Below are positions 1 through 7,428 of a stretch of DNA of 64,000 nt, piece by piece. The notes beneath the pieces were generated by a model. That model made no database searches and was not told the origin of the DNA. It worked only from the letters and a program-made list of their open reading frames with translations. Numbering within the stretch: the stretch's first letter is position 1; every line of letters starts with the position of its first letter. Both the position numbers and the translations under genes were made by a program. Origin of the DNA: Streptomyces dysideae (GTDB lineage: Bacteria > Actinomycetota > Actinomycetes > Streptomycetales > Streptomycetaceae); contig NZ_KQ949095.1 in NCBI RefSeq assembly GCF_001514305.1, forward strand, positions 124,001 through 188,000, given 5' to 3'.

Positions 1-672
1 CGAGGTGGGCAGGTTGGCGCCCTCGACGACGAGTCCGGCCTTGATGTCCTGCGCGGTGGTGTGGTCGATCACGTCCTGCAGGGCGGCGGGCACCAGGACG
101 TCGCAGTCAACGGTGAGTTCCGCGCCGGGGGCGAGCGTCGTGCCCCGGCCGAGGCGGGTGACGAAGTGGTCGCCGTGTTCCTCGCGGGCCGTCAGGAGGT
201 CGTCGACGTCGAGTCCGCCGGGGCCGTGCAGGGCACCATGGGCGGTGGAGACCGCCACGACGGTGGCGCCGAGTTCGGCGAACCGACGGGCGGCCGCGCT
301 GCCGACGGCGCCGAAGCCCTGGATGGCGACGCGGGCCCCGGCCAGCGGCAGGCCCAGGCGCTGGGCCGCGGCGTCGGCGGCCTCGGCGACCCCGTAGCCG
401 GTGACGCCGAGCTTGTCGTAGGCGACGCCGCCGAGGTGCTCGGGGGTGCCTACGGCGGCGGCGCGGTCGCCCAGCTCGTCCTGGATGACGGCGGCGTCGC
501 TCTCGGTCAGCCCCATGTCGAGCCCCATCACGTACTCGCGGGGCACCTCGTTGGACAGGGCGCGGGCGAAGGCGCGCAGGACGGCCTCCTTGTCGCGGGC
601 GGCGGGGTCGGCGACGATGCCGGCCTTGGCTCCGCCGTAGAACAGGTCGACGCCGGCCCACTTCCACGTCAT
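1..672 (-). CDS. Glu/Leu/Phe/Val dehydrogenase, N-terminally truncated, runs off window edge
   Basis: Family role: NAD(P)-dependent oxidative deamination of an amino acid, or the reverse amination of a 2-oxoacid, in the cytoplasm. The family signature with the catalytic Lys (LFYGGAKAGIVADP) lies only about 10 residues from the ATG, and the Rossmann GFGAVGS motif follows in the middle. In this family the signature normally sits roughly 70-100 residues in, so the N-terminal substrate domain is largely missing. Codons just upstream of the ATG still read L-A-R-V in frame, which looks like dehydrogenase sequence beyond the start. The ATG overlaps the stop of the upstream oxidoreductase (ATGA). The C-terminus lies outside the window. 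I infer a deletion product, probably inactive unless the gene is translated as an alternative short form. Confidence 0.7.
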   Translation of the reverse strand, partial: MTWKWAGVDLFYGGAKAGIVADPAARDKEAVLRAFARALSNEVPREYVMGLDMGLTESDAAVIQDELGDRAAAVGTPEHLGGVAYDKLGVTGYGVAEAADAAAQRLGLPLAGARVAIQGFGAVGSAAARRFAELGATVVAVSTAHGALHGPGGLDVDDLLTAREEHGDHFVTRLGRGTTLAPGAELTVDCDVLVPAALQDVIDHTTAQDIKAGLVVEGANLPTS

Positions 673-2687
673 GACCCGGGCGAGGCGGGCCGGACGCGGC
701 CCTTGTAGTGGTGGTACAGGAACTCCGACTTGTACGTGGCCATGTCCACCTCGACCGGGCAGTCGGCGCTGCACCCCTTGCAGGACAGGCACAGGTCGAG
801 GGCGTCGCGGACCTCGGTCGACCGCCAGCCGTCGGTGATCACCTCACCCTGGGTCATCTCGTAGAGCAGGCGGGCGCGGCCCCGGGTGGAGTCCTTCTCG
901 TCGAGGGTGACCCGGTAGCTGGGGCACATGACGTCGCCGCGGTGGGCGGCGGTACGGCACTTTCCGACGCCGACGCAGCGGCGGGCGGCCTTGGCGAAGT
1001 CGCCGTCGTCGGAGTGGAGGGGGAAGACTGTGGTGAGCGGCAGCGGCGTGCGGTGCGGGCTGACCCTGAGGTTGCCGTCCACGGGCAGCGGCCGCACGAT
1101 CATGCCGGGGTTGAGGCCGTTGTCGGGGTCCCAGAGGTTCTTGAACTCCTCGAACAGGGCGATGACTTCAGGCCCGTACATGAGCGGCAGCAGTTCGGAG
1201 CGTGCCTGGCCGTCGCCGTGTTCGCCGGACAGGGAGCCGCCGTGCGCGGTGACGAGCTCGGCGGCGTCGGTGACGAAGGCGCGGAAGACGGCGGTGCCCT
1301 GTTCGGTGGTGAAGTCGAAGTCGATACGGACGTGCAGGCAGCCCTCACCGAAGTGGCCGTAGACCGCGCCCCGCAGGTCGTGCCGTTCCAGCAGCTGGAT
1401 GAACTGGCGTAGGTAGGAGCCGAGTCGGTCTGGCGGGACGGCCGCGTCCTCCCAGCCGGGCCAGGCTTCGGAGCCTCCCCCAGCCCCAGGGGGCTGGGAG
1501 GTGCCCCCGGGCAGGCGGGTGGCCAGGCCCGCTCCGTCCTCACGGATCCGCCACAGCCGTCGGGCACGGGCGGGATCGGTGACGACCTCGGTGCCGGTGC
1601 AGCCCGTGGCCTGCCGGGCGGTCTCGGCGAGTTCGGCCGCACGCAGGGGCAACTCGTCTGCCTCACCGCCGAGTTCGGCGAACAGCCAGGCCCGGGCGGC
1701 GGGCAGGCTGTCGATCGCCGCGCGGGTCTCGGGGCGGGTGACGATGTCGGTCAGCGCCTGGTCGAGTCCCTCCAGAGCCAGCAACGGGTGCCCCAGCAGG
1801 GCGGGCACGGCGTCGGCCGCGGCGCCGGCGTCCTGGAAGCCGAGGACGACGAGAGCCCGGGCGGGGGGCGGGGAGACCAGTCGGACGGTCGCCGAGAGGA
1901 CGACGGCGAGCGTGCCCTCGCTGCCGACCAGAGCACGGGCGGGATTGAACCGGCGCTCGGGCAGCAGGTGTTCCAGCGCGTAGCCCGACACCTGCCGCGG
2001 GAACTGCCCCAGTTTCGTACGCAGCGCCGCCAGGTTGTCCTGGGCGAGGCGGTGCAGGGACGCGATCAGCCGCCCGCGGTCGTCGCCGGCGGCGACGGCC
2101 TCGTCGATCTCCCGCCGGCTCATCTCGCCGAGCCGGACCACCGTGCCCCGGTAGGTGACCACCTCGAGTTCCAGGACGTTGTCGGCGGTGCGTCCCCAGG
2201 CCAGGGAGTGCGATCCGCAGGCGTTGTTGCCGATCATGCCGCCGAGCGTGCAGCGGCTGTGGGTGGACGGGTCGGCGCCGAACAGCAGACCGTGGGCGGA
2301 GGCCGCCTTCTGCAGGTCGTCCAGGACGATGCCCGGCTGCACCGTGGCGGTCCCCGCCCCCGGATCCAGCGCGAGCAGCCGGTTGAAGTGGCGGGAGAAG
2401 TCGAGCACCACGCCCGCCCCCACCGCCTGGCCGGAGGTGCTGGTGCCGGCCCCGCGCGAGGTGACCGGCACACCCAGGCGGCGGCACACGGCGAGGGCGT
2501 TGAGGACGTGCCGCCGCTCACGGGGAAAGACCACGGCGAGCGGGATCCGGCGGTAGTTGGAGGCGTCGGCCGAGTACTGTGCCCGGCGGCCGGCGTCACC
2601 GGCGACCTCTCCGCAGTCCCCGCGGGCAAGTGCCGCGGCCACAGCCGCCGCGTCGAGGCTGCCACGGCCCGGCGCTGTCCTGGTCAC
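669..2687 (-). CDS. FAD-linked oxidase with Fe-S domain (D-2-hydroxyglutarate/lactate dehydrogenase type), C-terminally truncated
   Basis: The GTG start at 2687 is chosen because a strong AAGGAGGA (2697-2704, complement) lies 9 nt upstream; a longer ATG start at 2801 lacks this. The 672-aa product has a FAD_binding_4 domain (about residues 35-230, with SRGAGTSTSGQAV), an FAD-oxidase C-terminal domain to about 530, and a ferredoxin-type segment with CLSCKGCSADCP near the end. YdiJ-like relatives are about 950-1000 aa and continue into CCG Fe-S domains, which are absent here. The frame ends a few residues after YHHYKGRVRP, where it meets the dehydrogenase fragment. Family members oxidise D-2-hydroxyglutarate to 2-oxoglutarate, which fits the neighbouring HglS. 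A GC-rich mini-repeat is inserted in frame near 1474-1508. It is divergent from the LysR gene at 2831. Confidence 0.8.
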   Translation of the reverse strand: MTRTAPGRGSLDAAAVAAALARGDCGEVAGDAGRRAQYSADASNYRRIPLAVVFPRERRHVLNALAVCRRLGVPVTSRGAGTSTSGQAVGAGVVLDFSRHFNRLLALDPGAGTATVQPGIVLDDLQKAASAHGLLFGADPSTHSRCTLGGMIGNNACGSHSLAWGRTADNVLELEVVTYRGTVVRLGEMSRREIDEAVAAGDDRGRLIASLHRLAQDNLAALRTKLGQFPRQVSGYALEHLLPERRFNPARALVGSEGTLAVVLSATVRLVSPPPARALVVLGFQDAGAAADAVPALLGHPLLALEGLDQALTDIVTRPETRAAIDSLPAARAWLFAELGGEADELPLRAAELAETARQATGCTGTEVVTDPARARRLWRIREDGAGLATRLPGGTSQPPGAGGGSEAWPGWEDAAVPPDRLGSYLRQFIQLLERHDLRGAVYGHFGEGCLHVRIDFDFTTEQGTAVFRAFVTDAAELVTAHGGSLSGEHGDGQARSELLPLMYGPEVIALFEEFKNLWDPDNGLNPGMIVRPLPVDGNLRVSPHRTPLPLTTVFPLHSDDGDFAKAARRCVGVGKCRTAAHRGDVMCPSYRVTLDEKDSTRGRARLLYEMTQGEVITDGWRSTEVRDALDLCLSCKGCSADCPVEVDMATYKSEFLYHHYKGRVRPASPGS
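1474..1508. repeat. GC-rich inverted mini-repeat inside a coding sequence
   Basis: A CCTCCCCCAGCCCC / GGGGGCTGGGAGG hairpin lies in frame in the FAD oxidase and encodes a Gly/Pro-rich loop (SQPPGAGGGSE). Elements of this kind are, from general knowledge, common between Streptomyces genes and less expected inside enzymes. Confidence 0.6.
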
Positions 2688-2830
2688 GGTGCTCGCTCCT
2701 CCTTGCCCACCAGGCGCGGTCGCCCGGGTCCTCCCACGATGTGGGCCGGGCGGGGCCGGCACAAGGGCCAGCAGAACGAGAGAATTGACGCACCAGGGCA
2801 AGAGATACTTACGCTACTGAGGAGCCCGCG

Positions 2831-3745
2831 TTGCTGAAGCCACTGCACCTGCTCACGCTGAAGGCCGCCGTCCGCAGCGGATCGTTCGCGATCGCGGCCC
2901 GCGATCTCGGCTACACCGCGTCCGCGGTCTCCCAGCAGATCTCCGCCCTGGAGAAGGAGACCGGCCTTGTGCTGTTCGAGCGCGAGGCTCATGGGATCCG
3001 GCCGACGGCCGCCGCCCACCGCCTGGGCGAGCTCGGCGATCGTGTGCTGGCCGCCCTGGGCGACCTGGACCAGCACGTGCGGGAGCTGGCCACCGGTGTC
3101 ACCGGCCGGCTGCGGCTAGGCAGCTTCCCCACCGCCGGCGTCAGGCTCGTACCGCCCGCCCTGTCGGCGTTCGCCGAGAGCCATCCCCGTGCCCAGATCC
3201 AACTGGAGGAGGGCGAGCCCGAGGAACTGGTCGCCGCACTCGGCGACGGTGACCTGGATGTCGCCCTGGTGTACGAGTACGGACTCAGCCCCCGTCCATG
3301 GCCCGACGGTCTGACCCACCACCGGCTGCTGACGGAGGACCTCGTGCTGCTCCGCGCCCGCGACAGCGGCCTGAGCGCACAACTCCCCCACCTGTCCCGG
3401 GCCCGCTGGATCACCAGCCGGGAGGGCACCGACGGGGCCCGGTCGACCGTCCGGCTGTGTGCGGCGGCCGGGTTCGAGGCCGCGGTCGCCTTCCGCAGCA
3501 ACAACTACGACGTCGTACGGGAGTTGGTGTCCGCGGGGCTCGGAGTGGCGGTGGTACCGGCACTCGGCCACGCCCCGAAGGACAGCATCGAGGCCACTCG
3601 GCTCACCCAGCGCTCCGCACACCGCACCGTGCTGGCCCTGCACCGAAGCGAGAACAGCAACCCGCTGCTGACCCCCCTGCTGGCCTCGCTGCGGCGGGCG
3701 GTACCCGTGGACGAGCCGTTCCTGCACCCGCACGGAAGAGACTGA
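2831..3745 (+). CDS. LysR-family transcriptional regulator
   Basis: A 304-aa protein with an N-terminal winged HTH (residues about 1-60, GSFAIAARDLGYTASAVSQQ, a typical LysR helix) and a periplasmic-binding-type effector domain to the C-terminus. The TTG start is preceded by GAGGAG at 2818-2823. It is divergent from the FAD/Fe-S dehydrogenase at 2687, with 143 bp between them, so it most likely controls that gene. It converges with the second LysR gene, whose stop lies 10 bp away. The effector is unknown; a lysine-pathway acid is a guess from context. Confidence 0.9.
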   Translation: MLKPLHLLTLKAAVRSGSFAIAARDLGYTASAVSQQISALEKETGLVLFEREAHGIRPTAAAHRLGELGDRVLAALGDLDQHVRELATGVTGRLRLGSFPTAGVRLVPPALSAFAESHPRAQIQLEEGEPEELVAALGDGDLDVALVYEYGLSPRPWPDGLTHHRLLTEDLVLLRARDSGLSAQLPHLSRARWITSREGTDGARSTVRLCAAAGFEAAVAFRSNNYDVVRELVSAGLGVAVVPALGHAPKDSIEATRLTQRSAHRTVLALHRSENSNPLLTPLLASLRRAVPVDEPFLHPHGRD

Positions 3746-3755
3746 AGAGCAAGCT

Positions 3756-4670
3756 CTACGCCGAGGTGTCACGCCGGGATTCGGCCACCGCCCGCAGGAC
3801 GTCGAGGAGGGCCGCCACCGTGGGCCGGCGCTCGGCGGAGGAGCGGAACACCACGACGATGTGCCGCTCGACCGTCTCGCTCAGCGGCACCACGTCGAAG
3901 TGCGAGGCGCGCAGTCTGAGCATCAGATCCGTCACCGTGCTCACCCCGATGCCCGCCTCGACCAGCGCCAGGGTGGCCGCGGTGTCCGTCACCTCGTGCT
4001 GTACGTCCGGCTCGATGCCCGCCCGTCGACAGGCGGTGCGCACGGCGCGGCCGTAGTAGCTGTCGGCGGACGGCAGGATCCACGTCAGGTCCCGGGTGTC
4101 GGTCAGGGAGATCTCCTCGCGGCCGTCCGTCGACCCGGTGGGCACCGCGAGGGAGAACCGCTCCCGGTAGAGCTGCGTCACCCGCAGGGCGGGGTCGCGC
4201 GGGATGGGCACGTCCGGGTAGTCCAGGCCGAGCGCCAGGTCCACACCGCCGGAGGCGACGGCGTCGTAGACCTCGTCCACGTCCAGGTCACGGCTGTGCA
4301 CGGCCAGTCCGGGATGGGCCTCGTGCACGCGCCGCAGGGCCAGCGGCAGGACCTCGGCGGCGACCGTGGCGAAGAGGCCGACCCGCAGCACCCCGGAGAC
4401 CTCGCCCCGGCTGCGTTCCAGCGCCTCCACGGCTTCGGCCTCTGTGGACAGGATCCGCTCGGCGTGCAGGGCCAGCGTCCTCCCCGCGTCGGTCAGTTCC
4501 ACCCGCCGCCCCACCCGACGCAGCAGTTCCATGCCCGTGGCCTTCTCCAGCGCGGCGATCTGCTGGGAGACCCCGCCGGGGGTGTACCCCAGGGCCTGCG
4601 CCACCGCCGTGATGGTGCCGCGCCGGGTCAGTTCCACCAGGGAGCGCAGCTGGGAACTCGTCCAGTCCAT
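3756..4670 (-). CDS. LysR-family transcriptional regulator
   Basis: A 304-aa protein with an N-terminal HTH (residues 1-60, GTITAVAQALGYTPGGVSQQ) and a LysR substrate-binding domain. It is divergent from the amine oxidase operon that starts at 4766, with 95 bp between them, the usual LysR-target arrangement. It therefore probably regulates the oxidase-hglS-aldehyde dehydrogenase operon. The HTH resembles that of the adjacent LysR at 2831, so the pair may be paralogous. Confidence 0.9.
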   Translation of the reverse strand: MDWTSSQLRSLVELTRRGTITAVAQALGYTPGGVSQQIAALEKATGMELLRRVGRRVELTDAGRTLALHAERILSTEAEAVEALERSRGEVSGVLRVGLFATVAAEVLPLALRRVHEAHPGLAVHSRDLDVDEVYDAVASGGVDLALGLDYPDVPIPRDPALRVTQLYRERFSLAVPTGSTDGREEISLTDTRDLTWILPSADSYYGRAVRTACRRAGIEPDVQHEVTDTAATLALVEAGIGVSTVTDLMLRLRASHFDVVPLSETVERHIVVVFRSSAERRPTVAALLDVLRAVAESRRDTSA

Positions 4671-4765
4671 ATAGAGAACCTAATAGATCGGAAGCACCAA
4701 CTGTTCATGGACGTCAACGGTCAGGCTGCGTCACGATGACGCACAGCCTCTGGAAGGACGGTCTC

Positions 4766-5944
4766 TTGTCCCTCTCCTCCTCCACCTTCCGCACCGTTCC
4801 GCCGACCGCCGATGTCGTGATCATCGGCGGTGGGGTGATGGGTGCCAGCACCGCGTTCCACCTCGCCGAAGCCGGCGTGACCGACATCGTCGTCGTCGAG
4901 CGCGGCGAACTGTGCAGCGGCAGCTCGGGCAAACCGATCGGCGGAGTGCGCGCCCAGTTCTCCGATCCGCTCAACATCGAACTCGGCAGCCGGAGCCTGC
5001 GCGCTTTCCAGGACTTCCCGCACCGCCCCGGCACCGACATCCGCCTGGACAGCGTCGGCTACCTCTTCCTGCTCACCAGCGACCGGCAGGCCGCGGACTT
5101 CGAGACCAGTGTCGGGATCCAGAACGGTCTGGGCGTCCCCACCCGCATGATCGGCCCGGACGAGGCACACCGGCTGTGCCCCTACATCAGCACCGACGGC
5201 CTCGTCGCCGCCGCCTTCTCACCCACCGACGGCCACGCCCGCCCCGCACTGGTCGTCCAGGGCTACGCCGACGCCGCGGCCCGGGCCGGCGTAACCTTCG
5301 CCACGCGCGCGTGCGTGACCGGCATCGACACCGCCGGCGACCGGGTCGCCGCGGTCCACACCGACCGCGGCCGCATCGCCTGCTCCACCGTCATCTGTAC
5401 GGCGGGCGCCTGGTCCGGGCAGATCGGCGCCATGGCCGGCGTCGACCTGCCGGTACGGCCGGTGCGCCGCCAGCTCGCCTTCACCGAGCCGCTCACGCCC
5501 CCGGCGCCCCGTATCCCCTTCACCATCGACTTCGCGTCGTCGGCGTACTTCCACAACAGCGACGACGGCCTGCTGTTCGGCCTCGCCGACCCCGGCCAGC
5601 GGGACGGCTTCGACACCACCTGGACCCCGGAGTGGCTGGAGCTCTTCCGGGACGTCGTACGGTACCGAGCCCCCGAACTGGCCGGCATGGAGATCGCCGA
5701 CGGCTGGGCCGGACTGTACGAGGTCACCCCCGACCACAACGCGCTGATCGGACGCTCCGGCGAGCTGTCCAACTTCCTGTACGCCACCGGGTTTTCCGGC
5801 CACGGCTTCCTGCAGGGCCCCGCCGTCGGCGAGATCCTGCGCGACCTCTGCCTGGACCGCGAACCGTTCGTCGACATCTCCCCTCTCAGCGCCGACCGTT
5901 TCCGCTCGGGAGCCGAGATCCGCCCCGAAGCCCACGTGGTGTGA
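4766..5944 (+). CDS. FAD-dependent DAO-family amine/imino-acid oxidase
   Basis: A 392-aa DAO-superfamily flavoprotein. The ADP-binding motif VVIIGGGVMGASTAFHLAEA is at the N-terminus, and the FAD C-terminal motif GFSGHGFLQGPAVGEI at about residues 345-360. The TTG at 4766 is preferred over the ATG at 4736 because GGAAGGA (4752-4758) lies 7 nt upstream of it. Similar proteins include sarcosine, glycine, hydroxyglutarate and L-pipecolate oxidases. Beside an ALDH7-type aldehyde dehydrogenase and HglS, a pipecolate oxidase (AmaA-like) role is the best inference, but sequence alone cannot fix the substrate. It is first gene of a three-gene operon. Confidence 0.8.
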   Translation: MSLSSSTFRTVPPTADVVIIGGGVMGASTAFHLAEAGVTDIVVVERGELCSGSSGKPIGGVRAQFSDPLNIELGSRSLRAFQDFPHRPGTDIRLDSVGYLFLLTSDRQAADFETSVGIQNGLGVPTRMIGPDEAHRLCPYISTDGLVAAAFSPTDGHARPALVVQGYADAAARAGVTFATRACVTGIDTAGDRVAAVHTDRGRIACSTVICTAGAWSGQIGAMAGVDLPVRPVRRQLAFTEPLTPPAPRIPFTIDFASSAYFHNSDDGLLFGLADPGQRDGFDTTWTPEWLELFRDVVRYRAPELAGMEIADGWAGLYEVTPDHNALIGRSGELSNFLYATGFSGHGFLQGPAVGEILRDLCLDREPFVDISPLSADRFRSGAEIRPEAHVV

Positions 5945-5994
5945 GCACCCCGAACTCCCCTGATGAGCCCCCTGTTCGAAAGGGAGACCCTTCC

Positions 5995-7428
5995 ATGATC
6001 AGCCAGTGGCAGCTGCGTGCCGCCTTCGCCGCCCGGCTCTCGGACATGTACGGGCGGGAGGTCCCCGCCTACACCACGCTCGTGGACGTGTCGCGCGAGG
6101 TGAACGAGGACGTCCTGCGCGCCCAGGGTGGCGACGCCGAACGCCTCGGCTCCATCAGCCGCGTGACCGCGGAGCGCCACGGCGCCATCCGCGTCGGCAC
6201 CCCCGCCGAACTCGCCCAGGTCGCCCGCGTCTTCGGCGCCCTGGGCATGCGTCCGGTCGGCTTCTACGACCTCCGCGAAGCCGCCGCCAGCGCGGTACCC
6301 GTCGTGTCGACCGCGTTCCGTCCCGTCGACGGCGAGGAGCTGGCCCGCAACCCCTTCCGCGTCTTCACGTCCATGCTCACCCCAGCGGACCCTCGGTTCT
6401 TCGACGCCGGTCTGCGCGCCCGTCTGGAGACGTTCCTGGCCGGCCGGGAGCTGTTCCCACCGGAGCTGCTCGCGCTGGCCGACCGTGCGGAGGCCGAGCG
6501 CGAGCTGCCCGAGGAGGACGCCGAACGGTTCCTCCAACTCGCCGTCGCCGCGTTCGAGTTGTCCGCCGAACCGATCGACAGGGCCTGGTACGAGACCCTG
6601 GAGCGGGTCTCCGCCGTCGCCGCGGACATCGGCGGCGTCCGCAGCACCCACATCAACCATCTCACCCCGCGCGTCCTGGACATCGACGAGCTCTACCGGC
6701 GTATGACCGAGCGCGGCATCGAGATGATCGACACCATCCAGGGCCCGCCCCGCTGGCAGGGACCCGACCTGCTGCTGCGCCAGACGTCGTTCCGGGCCCT
6801 GGCCGAGCCCCGGGCCCTGCGCGCCCCGGACGGCAGCGTGACCAAGGGTGCTCTGCGCGTGCGGTTCGGCGAGGTCGAGGCCCGCGGCATCGCCGTCACC
6901 CGCGAGGGCCGGGCCCGCTACGACCGCCTGCTCACCCTCGTCGACCAGCAGACGGCCCTGCATCCCGATGGGGGTCCCCCCGCTCGAGCGAAGCCGGGAG
7001 TGGGGGAGGACCGGGCCGAACTCGCCCGCGCCCTGTGGGCGGAGCACATCCCCGGCACCGAACACGACCTCGCCGCCCAGGGGTTGGCGTACTTCACCTA
7101 CAGCGTCGTCCCCGACCGGCCACGGAACGGCAGCCGCCCACCCACCACCCTCACTGACCTGGTGGCACAGGGCTGGGTACGGGCCGATCCCATCGTCTAC
7201 GAGGACTTCCTGCCCCGCTCGGCGGCCGGCATCTTCCAGTCCAACCTCACCGACGCGGGTTCCCGGGACAACGACCAACAGGGCGCCGCCTACGACAGCG
7301 ACTGGCTCTCCGGCGCCATCGACCGCGAAGTCCTCGACCCCTACGCCCTGTACGAACGGCAGCAGAACGACTCCCTCGCCCAGGTCGCCAGGGAACTGCA
7401 CCTCACCACCCTCAAGGGAGCATCATGA
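5995..7428 (+). CDS. hglS: 2-oxoadipate dioxygenase/decarboxylase (HglS, DUF1338/VOC-like)
   Basis: A 477-aa protein matching the HglS/DUF1338 family in length (about 460 aa) and motifs. Candidate metal ligands are His62 (TAERHGAIRVG), His222 (STHINHLTPR) and a C-terminal Glu in YEDFLPRSAAGIF. Known members convert 2-oxoadipate plus O2 to D-2-hydroxyglutarate and CO2 in lysine catabolism using Fe(II). The RBS is AAAGGGAG, 8 nt before the ATG. A mini-repeat at 6967-7010 adds a Pro/Gly-rich stretch (GGPPARAKPGVGED) that the family does not need. Its stop overlaps the next start (ATGA). Confidence 0.85.
   Translation: MISQWQLRAAFAARLSDMYGREVPAYTTLVDVSREVNEDVLRAQGGDAERLGSISRVTAERHGAIRVGTPAELAQVARVFGALGMRPVGFYDLREAAASAVPVVSTAFRPVDGEELARNPFRVFTSMLTPADPRFFDAGLRARLETFLAGRELFPPELLALADRAEAERELPEEDAERFLQLAVAAFELSAEPIDRAWYETLERVSAVAADIGGVRSTHINHLTPRVLDIDELYRRMTERGIEMIDTIQGPPRWQGPDLLLRQTSFRALAEPRALRAPDGSVTKGALRVRFGEVEARGIAVTREGRARYDRLLTLVDQQTALHPDGGPPARAKPGVGEDRAELARALWAEHIPGTEHDLAAQGLAYFTYSVVPDRPRNGSRPPTTLTDLVAQGWVRADPIVYEDFLPRSAAGIFQSNLTDAGSRDNDQQGAAYDSDWLSGAIDREVLDPYALYERQQNDSLAQVARELHLTTLKGAS
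6967..7010. repeat. GC-rich dispersed mini-repeat inserted in hglS
   Basis: The segment begins TGGGGGTCCCCCCGCTCGAG and continues through AGCGAAGCCGGGAGTGGGGG. It resembles a dispersed Streptomyces element known to me mainly from intergenic DNA. Here it is in frame and lengthens the protein by about 14 residues. Confidence 0.6.

Noticed and set aside
2688..2801. Longer N-terminus of the FAD/Fe-S dehydrogenase (start 2801)
   Set aside because: The strong AAGGAGGA before GTG 2687 and the low-complexity nature of the extra 38 residues favour the shorter form.
2785..2815. TTGACG ... TACGCT promoter for the first LysR gene
   Set aside because: The spacer is 19 bp and the -10 match is weak; plausible but not strong enough to list as a feature.
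4736..4765. ATG start of the amine oxidase at 4736
   Set aside because: No Shine-Dalgarno precedes it; the TTG at 4766 has GGAAGGA at ideal spacing and family-like length.
5263..7401. Open minus-strand frame of about 700 codons opposite the amine oxidase and hglS
   Set aside because: GC-rich Streptomyces genes keep the opposite strand open. The plus-strand frames carry clear family motifs and coupled starts; the minus translation has no recognisable domain.
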